Below, piece after piece: positions 21,920 through 33,100 of a stretch of 64,000 nt of DNA. Source of the DNA: Mytilus edulis. Lineage: Eukaryota; Mollusca; Bivalvia; Mytilida; Mytilidae. How positions within the stretch are numbered: the first letter of the stretch is position 1; every line of letters starts with the position of its first letter. A program made the translations under genes and the position numbers. Location of the stretch: assembly GCF_963676685.1 (NCBI RefSeq), contig NC_092357.1, positions 16,729,607 through 16,793,606 on the forward strand. Reading direction: 5' to 3'. Below the pieces are notes generated by a model. The model saw only the letters and a list, made by a program, of their open reading frames with translations, was not told the origin of the DNA and did not search any database.

Positions 21920-24128
21920 TTATTGATATGGTACCAATAATACATATTCTATTTTTTTTTATCAAATCAAACAGTTTTAAAATTTGTCTTTACTTACAGT
22001 TGTACTTTATCATGTTAACGCTGACACACTATGTTACGTTTCACATCTTAAATAGTCGTGCAATTTCATCGATATAATAAAAAAATATATTTTGCTATAA
22101 AATGAGATCTTGCTTCGCGTAATTACATTTTTTTAACAAGATAGTAAGGCTTTGACGCCAAACAAAATAGATTTCAGAAAAAGTACGTTTTCCAATAAAC
22201 TCTACAACATAGTTTGCTATAAAGTAACCATTTGATTTAACAAAAGTTATTGATTATTCAAAAGGCTCTATTTTTAGTAAATTTGTTAGGTACTACCGGG
22301 TAACCTTTCAATATTCTATAGATATGGGGACTTTGAAAGGAAACGAAACTCCAGAAAAGAAGGAACGTGGTCTTTATTTAGAAGTATATCTTGATCTTTT
22401 TATATTTTGTGGTGTATTTGTCTGTTCTTTTTTTGTCAAAGTTTGTCAATTCTTTACATTCTAGCACCGTAATATTCTCTTCTTCGTAAAATATAAGCAT
22501 CCCTCTATTATCTAATTTTCATTTGTTTGTGTTTTCTCTCTTCTATCAATTGGTTTTACTTTTTATCATCTATATTGTGACTATAGTTTCAGGATTATAA
22601 TTTAGTATGCCAGACGCGCGTTTCGTCTGCACAAGACTCATCATTGACGCTCATATCAAAATATTTATAAAGCCAAACAAGCACAAAGTTGAAGAGCATT
22701 GAGGATCCAAAATTCCTAAAAATTGTGCCAAATACGGCTGAGATAATCTATAACTGGGATAATAAAATCCTTAGTTTTCGAAAAGTTAAAAGTTTTATAA
22801 ACAGGAAATTTATAAAAAAATGACCACATTATTGCCTATAACTTGCTATTTCTAGAAACTGATCCAGACCCTTCTGCAGTATCGCCGGTTATGACTTATC
22901 AACTTAATGTCATGGGAGTAGTACAACGATTGGCCGTTGTATCTAACATTTATATTCATCTAAGCTTTTTCTTTGCTTCGAGTTTCGCTGTTTCTGAACG
23001 TTTAGGTTACTGTTTTTTTTAACTTTACAATCGTTTGTGTTTGTACATATTGTTGACTGTTTTCTGCGGGCCTTCTTTTTCTTTTACCTTATGGTATTAA
23101 CATTAATATTGTACAAAAAACAAATGTACATTAAGGAAGCAATAATTACTTCAACAAATGTACAATACAATATATTATTCATAATTACAAAAGTAAAAAA
23201 AAACCAGATCCGAATATGTGAATGTAAGTGATTAGAAAAATAAGGAAAATAATGTCACCAAATTTAACTGAGAGCAATATGTTTTAGAAGTTAAAAAAAC
23301 TAAATTTTGTTACAGCGAGTTATAAAATCACTATCGACGATGAGTAACACTTTATTTAAGAATGTATAACGATTTCAGAAGTAAATACATAAAGTGTTAT
23401 CACTTTGTGAGAACATTTGCTTTTTCATCTCTGGGTCAAATAGCTAAACAACCTTGAAAAATAATTATCTTCTGCAGGAAAGTGACGTAATGATTAAATA
23501 TTCACATGGTTTTGTTAATTGAATATGCCTATATGCCATTTTTCGCTTTATTCCCCGATTTGTGTATCAATATTATTTTACGATGTATATTGTTTAATGG
23601 ATATTTATATTGTGTTAATCAAAAAAGCTGTATTTCCCACGGAAATATACTATTATTGTGCAATATATAGTTTGCAAATTGTTGAAAATCGGACGTCCAC
23701 CAAAAATTCTATTAAGACAAAAAAATGCATCAATATAAGTTTATATCTTTTCCCAGCAATCTGTTCAACCTTCTTTTTTTTATTGGGTTTGTGTTGATCA
23801 GACATAGTTTTCAATGCACTTTTTTTTTATCTGTATGATTGTTTTTTGCGTTGTAAGTTTTTTTTCTCGATATCTGAGTTTCAATTATTAGTTTAGTATC
23901 TATTGCCTCTCTTTTGATCACTAATATAAACACATTTTGTAGTTTTTAAAATCTTTATTTTGTGCAATTTACATGATGTGTACGATATGGCTCTTTCAAT
24001 ATCCCATCCGTACCAACCAGATAAACTAATTTTATCTCTAGAGATGTACTTGAAAAACAACTATGCTTGCGTACAAGGTGGTTGTTTTCACTTATTCCGT
24101 AATCCCGTTTATCCCGTAAATTCTATTT
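21920..24128. other. intergenic stretch between lectin copy 2 and the cysteine-rich gene A
   Basis: No gene is supported. 22595-22770 is a good copy of the short dispersed repeat at 5935 (gccagacgcgcgtttcgtct block). About 23850-23920 holds the retroelement tail segment. 23954-23959 is TTTATT, i.e. AATAAA on the minus strand, about 170 bases past the stop of gene A and a plausible polyadenylation signal. The open frames at 23037, 23519 and 23960 are T-rich and featureless. Confidence 0.45.
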
Positions 24129-27100
24129 TTATACTGGCGTTTTACAGCTGTTGCACATTAATTCGTCGTCGATTGCTGGTTCAGAAGCGGTACAGGATTC
24201 GTCATTTAACACATCTTTTATAGCACACAGATATGGTCTGTTGCATCCTAATGCTGAAACAGAATTAGAGGATACGAAACAATGTACTTTTATATGAACA
24301 ACGGTAAATGAAAATGTAATAGCCATTTAAATGTTTACCACGGGATGAAGACAGACCAGACATTCAATATGGCAAACCAGTTCCTTTGATTAATAACAGT
24401 CATAGTTTGTCGGTGAAAATAAAATAAATATATAACCACTGTATACATAGAGCATTTTGTTTTATTAAAACAGGCAGCACTAGTTCAGATAGCATTCCTG
24501 TTGTTTTAACTTGTTTTGAAAATAGAAAAAAAACCCACAAAATCAACCTGATAGACATATCAGCATACAAGATCAATCTAAAACGCTAAATAAATAAGTG
24601 ATCATGACGTAGGTCCAAATATTCTAATATACCATACCGTATAACTTGCTATCGTGTCAAAAATATTCGCAAATCGTAAGATTCACGACTGGTCGTAGGA
24701 AGACTTATCGAACAAGTTCCGGGATGTAACAACCAAAATCGGGATTTTCCATCGTAATACCTTAAGTTTATGCTTCACAAACAATCGTACGACTAATCTG
24801 ACCGTGAATTATACATGTTATACTGAAATATTCATGATTTACGAGTTTCTTTCATTCAAAAGATCTTATTGTGAATGGTCATTCGAACTTTTGAGAATAG
24901 AATAATCGTCAAAGTTCAAACATATAAGGGCTACAAATTTATACATCCACAGCTGAACGGGTGCTCAATTAACCTTCATCTGTTTGACAGTACGACGAGG
25001 AAAATAGGAAACAACAATTTTTATGACAATAACGAGTAAGTATTATTTTAAAAATGTAAATATTTGCACTGCATAATTTAAAGAAATCGGTTCACATATG
25101 ACAAACTAAAAACATATTATGATGTATAGGTAACTTACGTGCCGAGATCGCTGTTAAAAAAGATATAAATTAATTTTTAAATAATGTATAACATTGATAT
25201 CCTTTTCTATTATATAATTACATCCAAGTTGATAATAATTCTAACATGACGTCCTTCAAAGGCTTTGAGTACACACCCTTGGTAAAATATGAATATATTG
25301 TTTGGGCTGTGTCAATCGTAGTCCCATGTCATATGTTTTTTTTATGAATGAGATACATGACGTAATAGAACGATGACGTTAGAATATAAGCATTTTACCG
25401 GAAAATACACGCTTGCCATAACAAAAATCAACACAACAAGAAAACGTAATCAAACGATGCTAAATGTGGTATAAGCCGATGTTTTTTTTAAACATATAAG
25501 ACATTATAAGTAAATTATAATTTAAATTCACCCACAACTATCTAAATACGTTATTGTAAAAACTTTAAGCATGTCACTAATTCAGTTTTTTCCGTTCTTT
25601 TACGCCAATTCAATAGTGCGTTTATTTATGGGAACGGCAAATTTTTGCCTCCACCTAAAGCTCTTCGATCCAAAACAATAACCGTATTTGTCCTATTAGA
25701 ATCGAAATAATTCATGGGGGCTTGAACATATCGTGATTTTACCACGGGTTGTCCCTTTATGCCGATATTTTACCCCTCGCTATCGCTCAGGGTAAAATAT
25801 TTGTCATAAAGGGCCAACCCTTGTTAAAATCACGATATATTCCATCCCGCATGAATTATTTCTTAAGTAATCAGGTAAGAACTGAACATAAAAAATTGAG
25901 CTACTAACAAATTAATTTTTAACGTTATTATGTTGTATTTATCGATGGCTGAAGTATATTACATTGTATTATTATATGACAATGTTTTTTTTTCTCACTG
26001 GCTAAAAGCATCGACGATCATTTTTTAATAAAACATAATATTCACTAGCTAATACTAGGAGAGGTAAATATAAGATTTGGAAAAGCGTCCGTGAACTTAA
26101 CATAAATATTCCGAGGCAACATCAATGATGTAGAATTATGACCAAGTAAAGTCCCGTTATTGTTCTTTCTTGTTATAAGTGGTTTTCTTTGGTAAAATTT
26201 ATTGAATATTTCCATTTATGAAAAAATAGCAACTGCAAAAGCAGATTATATATTATGTACATAAATAGGGAGCACTTTAAATGTATCTTGAGCAAATGCT
26301 AATAAATTTAAAAGGATGAACTGTCATATATACTAGTCAAAAGAAGATACGACACTAAAGCTAAATTTGAAATAAAATTTATCTTAAAATATAATGAATA
26401 GGAAAACCATTTTAATTGTCCAATGCAAAACCTTGATTTACAAAGCAAATGCATATGATTAAAACAATCTGAGAAAATTGGAAGGTTTAAATATACCGAG
26501 CTATTGATCTAAGGGGTCAAATTTATTTTGCAGAAAAAGGATGACAAATTTCGGCAGTTAATTTTCAAAGTTACGAAATCAATAAAGTATTCGACTATAT
26601 TGAAAGTCATTCTAAAATTTAAGCAGACCAGGTTTAAGTTTAAAAGTTTTAAGAACCTATATCGATTTTGGATTTTTTTTGGGTGAAAATACGATTTTTG
26701 AAATAACAAAAATTCCAAATTTTCTTTTCGCGTTTATGCCCTTACTCAATTGTTAATCTCGGTACAGTGTATCCAATTTCATTATATAAGGAAAATACCT
26801 TGTCTCGTATCGTTTCTGTTAATGGCAATTATACTATAACAATTGTTGACTTTTGATGTCGTCGGTCTCGTCGAATATCATATCTATCATATCTCTATGG
26901 TTGATAAATCATTGTGAAAACCTCATCAAATGTCAATAATTGTAAAATATTGTATACATTTGTATGGTTACGCATTCAGGATATGAAAATAATTTTTAAA
27001 TAGACAATGCAAGGTTCATGTCGTAGCAATTTGTATCATAATGCTGTAAATATCTTGAAAAACAGTAACCTGAGACTTGTCATTTTTTTAGACCCCTTTC

Positions 27101-30100
27101 TGTTGAAAATAATGTTTTGAAATATTTTGTCTGATTGATTTTATCATGCTGTTTGTACTCACTTTGTCTTGCACGCTCATCTGAAAAAGGAATTATATTG
27201 TTTTATTCTTACATTTATTTAACTGGCAATTAGGACAATATATTATTATAATGTATACACGATTACTTCATTTCTATTGTGTTGAAAAAAAGACATCCAC
27301 TCAACTTCAAATTAAACGAAATAATAAAGGTTGCATAAATAAACATTGTCTCCGAACATGTTTTCAAGGAACTTTCATAATACATAAACAATCATTTTAA
27401 GTATTTCGGAATTATGATTATTTCGATAAACATGGGAAAAAACACTTGCTTAATAATTACAATTACAAAGTCAATATTACGATGATAGGAAAACAATATC
27501 AATTTTCAATACAAGATGTATACAAAAAGAAGAACGGATAAAGTTAGATTTCTTTTAAATGATTGTGTTCCAAAATTTGTACTGCAACAAATAATTGTAA
27601 TAGGTAATACTTACGACTTTGACCTTTTGCTACGTAATAAAAAAAGAGAACAATAAAACTATGGTAAGTTCGGTATTCTAAATCGACAAATTGTAATTGA
27701 GTACGACGATTTTTTTCTGTTTATTATAATTGAAGTATTGTTAACCGTATTACGAATAGGGAATAACAATTAGTTTATTAAACAAAATTACCAAAAACAT
27801 TTGGAAAAAGTTGATGATAAACAACAAAACGGTTTTAACGGAAAATGCTGTGAAAACTTTCTTCATATTAATAACGTCCGATCCATAATCTTTTTCTGGT
27901 AGTGTTGTGTAGTTTCAAATGAATAGTCTCACCTTTACAGCCATTTCTTATGTTATCCAAATCATCGGACCCAAAATAAAACACTTTGTGGCTTGTATCT
28001 GTTTTCGACAAACATAATTTGACTATGTATGAAAACCAAAAAAAAAAAAAAAAAAAAACAATTATAAAGTAAAGTATATTTACCGACTAAAATGTATGGT
28101 GAATATCTTCCTGAACAAACTTCACAAATGGATGGTTCATGAGAATATGTATCTGAAAGCAATTTATAAAGAAGTTTAAAATTATTGCTGGTGTAAATTT
28201 GTTTGTAATTATCTTTTCCCAAATAATGAAAAAAAAAAAATGAAATACAAGTAAACGAATTGTTTTGTTTGAGTTTTTATCGTTAGGTTTTGTACGATAC
28301 AATAGCAGACTTGTTACCTTAAATTATATTTAAGAGAGTATAACAAAAGTTTTGATAATTTAGTTAAATACAAACTTGATTTAGTAATTTCGTATTTGAT
28401 CGATAAATATTCTTTCGAAATTTCTCGGATCATATTTAAATACATAAAACACATTGTTAAACGTAAGTTCTATCTCTTTCAGGTTCCGTTGACCTTTTAA
28501 TCAAGTATTATTTTCAGTTCTGTGTATGTAATATCAGCAAGACATGCCTTTGCACTTTAGTGAATACTAAGTTTTGTTTAATCCAAAAATGTCCTGTCTA
28601 CAATTTCTTCAGTTGCCCAGGATGAGGTTTACATTAAAAAGTTCGTCACATATTTGTTAAAAAAAGTGTGATTGCTAGCATGTTATCTGTAAAAATTTAT
28701 CAAAATACTAAGCGTCTCTGATGCGTCTTATGTAGACCAAACGCGCGCCTGGTGTGTTAAGTCATAAGCCTCTGATAACTATTATCTCTTAAGGCATCGC
28801 ATGAACCGCCTGGCTGATTCTCAATATGTTCATTATGGCAGAACTGGTTTTACTTGACTCGTTGCCATATAACGGTTGATATCTTACTGACATCCTTTTA
28901 TATAATTTGGAGTTTGGTATTTTGGTTATGCTTTTTTTTTTATCGATGTTCAAATATTGTAAATTGATGACGACAAACAAATCCTGCTATACATATATCA
29001 TAATATTACTCACTTGCTTTTGTAGCATAGACAAGGGATATTTTGGCTGTACTTTTATCAACAATATATTTCATGCAAGTGTATGTATTTCCCGATCTGT
29101 AAAACACAAAAAAAAGAACAACTTTAACCATTCAATACATTTGTTTTATTAAAAGAAACAGAACCAGTCAATATATTGTTAAGATTTGAGACAGATTAAT
29201 TAATCCGTAACTGTGACTAAAAATATGTAGTTTGAAAAATTGAGCTGTAAGTGTTTTCGCTATTGACCTACTTGACATGTTCGTCAAATTTTGATCCTTG
29301 GGTTCACTCTTAAGGGCATCCGATACAGTTTCTCGATATAATGTCATTTTATAGTTTTGACCTATGTTGTTGGCCTTGGCGAGTTATAAAATAAAACACA
29401 AAATAAAACATAGGTCACCGTACTCGTTTTCGAGAAAATTGAGGCTGAAAATTGGGGATTTGTTCAATTTTGTAAAAAAGTTAGGCAATGTTATAAAATT
29501 TTTGGAGCAAATATTCTTCGTCGTAAATTATTAAGATTGGGTTCAATTTGAAGCTGTGATAAGTGACAATAAGGAAAAAAAATAAATCCCTACACGAATG
29601 ACTATAAAATTATTCAAGCCTTGCTTGACATTTCGAACTAGATGCTCAAAGTGGTATTTTTTTAATCCAAAAACTATGGAAATAAAGTGTTTCTGAAAAT
29701 GTCATTTTTATCATTTTTCTGCATAAACTGCATTTTGTCATGCTTTTTCCAAATTTCAAATAAAAAATATATGTCACCGTGCTGGATTCTATGATAAACG
29801 CGATTGATCCTAAAAATTGCGTCCCCCCCTTTGTAACCTCAACGTGAGCGCTAAAGTGCACGACGTCGCTGGCAGACTTTTTTGACGTTATCGCTGCAAA
29901 TTACCGGCGACATTTTTCAGATATATAAATATTGCTGTTAAGAGCTACCTAAAAATTGGTTATACTGTTTTCGGAAATAAAATCATCTGAATCATATATA
30001 CATCTCTTTGTTTGTGGTCTAAGTGAGAAACGTCTCAAGAAAAGTGATTACGGACTGTTGATAAGTTTTACGGCTTTTAAAATTAAAGACTCGGCAATTT

Positions 30101-33100
30101 AGAACTTGACATACAGGTACATGTACTGTACGCATTCGTGTATTAATTCATGCATTAATTTATACCATATGTTCACCTCTAGATGATCTTTTTTGTTTTG
30201 GTTTGTTTGGTGGGCTGCTGTTTCATAACGATACTCCTTTAAATCACTCTATTCACGTTTTAATAAATTGTTAGAATTTCACATTTATTCATAAAATTAA
30301 ACTTTCATTCGGGTCAATAATTACAATTGAATAAAATTGGGAGGCTCCTAAACAGTTTTAAAGTTCACAGTTTTTATAGCGGACTCTGAGTTGTGGGCTT
30401 TGCTCATTGTTGGAGACCGTACAGTGACCTAAAGTTGTTAATTTCTGTGTCATGTTTGTCTCTTGTGGAGAGTTGTCTCATTGGCAATTATACCACATCT
30501 TCTTTTTTATGGTTGTTAGAAAACAAAATCTTATAAAGGAGAATTTTCAATATGCTTAAGGATGTTTTGTTCCAGACAGAGAAACTATGCCAAAATTTTG
30601 AACTTTTTGATTTGGCAAAAACAATTGAATTAAAAGCGAGAGGACTAGACATATTACCTATAGATGCGTAATTTCATTGGTAAATAACTATATTTTTTTC
30701 ACCATAGCGACGCATTGCGGGGTACATAAAATATCGCACGTTCATTCCTCTGTCTGTCCTTCCGGTACTTATGGTTAATTAACTGATTTTTTAAGTGTAC
30801 AATTCTTGCCAAATTTCTATAAAACTGATATCGTTTGGACACGTTCTAAAATCGGTGCATATCAACTATTCTTTAAAAGAGTTATGCCATTTGCAAATAT
30901 AATATTGGAAATTCCATTGTATTTGCTGACATTCAGTCATTTCTCTAAAATATTTGTAAAACAAATAAAGAACAAAACAAACAGCTGCGCAACGATCGCA
31001 TGATACGCTCGTCGTCTTATGAAAAAAACCATTATACATGTTTTAAAAATATCACGGGGGTTGTACAGGAAGTCATGCTAAGTATATCCTGACTCATTCC
31101 TTATTCTTACTCAAAAGAAGTTTGAATATCATAACAAGTTTTCTAAGATACCAAATTAAAGCTAAATAAAATTTAAGAACTCAAAAATGAATGAAAGAAT
31201 CATCACGACAAAGTATATGTAGATCTTAAGAACTAACAAGCATGTGAAGTTTTAGGCAATAATTATAAATAGTTTCTGAGATACGGCGCGACATGTGATT
31301 TTCCGTCTTTTTTCATAAACTCAACTACTCTAAAATAAAATTTGAATCATCCTCAAAAAGAATACAGATCTTCAAATTCATATAAGTAAGAAGTGTGTAA
31401 AGTTTTAAGCAATGATCATAAATCGTTTTTGAGATACAGCGCGAACTGTGAAAAAAAACACCCCCTGTTTTAGCTACAAAGTCTTGTAACGCAAAAAGTT
31501 CACCAAAAAGTATACAGATCGTTTGACCATCATGAAAAAACAACCATGGTAAGTTTAATGACATTAGGACAATATACTGTGCCATGTTTACAACGGACAG
31601 ACGAACGCCGGACATTTGTATACCATAAAACGTCCCGTCAAAACTTTTACGGGCGTATAAAAATATTGTTGGCTATTACCTTTTGAATTTTCCTCGGAGT
31701 GCAGTATTTTGTACTATTACTTTTTGTTAGATAAAATACGTGGAGAAAATCGGAACTTTGTTCTTTAATAAAGTTGTATCGTTGTTGATATGAGCGGCAT
31801 ACCATGATTTATCTAACATAAATAAATTGAATAAATTGTTCAGTTAGGAAGCTTACTTCATCGTGTACCTGAGTTTTCGCCGGTATTAGTTTTAAAATAT
31901 CCTTGTTGGTTTTCTGTGCTGTAATAAATTCGGATCCGGACTCAATCATGGATGATGAATGATACTAAAAATATCTCCCTGCTTTAACAGAATATTTTTT
32001 TCGATCAATTTGGGAATCAGAATTTGTTTTTTAAGACAAATACTACTAGTAGTCCAAATAATTATTACAGTAAGGAAGGGTACATTATTTTTTTGTTTTG
32101 GGGCACGCCTTCATGCGACGTTTGAAGTAGAGCATACCGTATAATCGATCCATAAAAATTTTCCATCTGAATTTATTATACAAAAACTATATCATATGTT
32201 GGGAATTCGTCCCGAACATGCATGAAATATTTGCCACTGGACGTTAAGCTACCAACAATCAATCAATATATAGGACATAGTCTTGGTATAAAGCTGGCAT
32301 TTAAGGTAGCGCCTTTCTCATATCAAAGATGATAATTGACATGCATTATAATAGTAACACCAAAAGGGTCAGTCATCTTGAGATTGCCAACTATACGATA
32401 TTTTGTTGAAGATCTCACAGAAACAGTAACGTGTTTTATTTTTTATGATTTTATTAAGACTGTTATCCTGTTAGAATCAAATGCACTAATATTAATGGTG
32501 TAGAAGTTGGAGCATCGAAAAATCCATATTACGTTTCTTATTACGGAAAATTACATGCATAACGTCCCGCAAAAAGTGACGTTTTGTGGGAATTCAAACG
32601 CTTAACGTCGCGCCAAGAGTTAACTCCCTTGAAACTGTATCGGATGCCCTTAACACCCAATAATACGCCTTTATATCTTCATTGAGTTTTTCGTCGTATC
32701 ATATATCAGTGGCTTGATTACACATATTGCTTGATCTAGTTGAAATTACAAACAGACGTTTTAAGAATAGGAACGAAAAGAAATCGGAAATTTGACAAAT
32801 ATCCTACCTTGATACAAGAAATGGTCCACGTCTTTCGAAACACATCTTTTCGTCCACACCATTTACTGTTAACATTGACATATTTGAACACGAGAAGACA
32901 AATGTATCTTTATCATTAACCCAAGTTCCTACATCAAAGCGGAAACATGGGTAATTGCATATTGCACTAGCTAAAAAATAAAAAAAAATAAAAAAATAAT
33001 TAAAGATCAGCAAATGATTTACCAAGAATGTTTACAATAGATGACATTTAACAATCTAACATTGTATTTCTGTTGGGGACACTGTTTTAACATGTTTGAT

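Noticed and set aside
27997-28222. Minus-strand frame containing TYSHEPSICEVCSGRY as a single protein
   Set aside because: Only the 28084-28152 part is coding; the rest runs through intron sequence and a poly-T tract.
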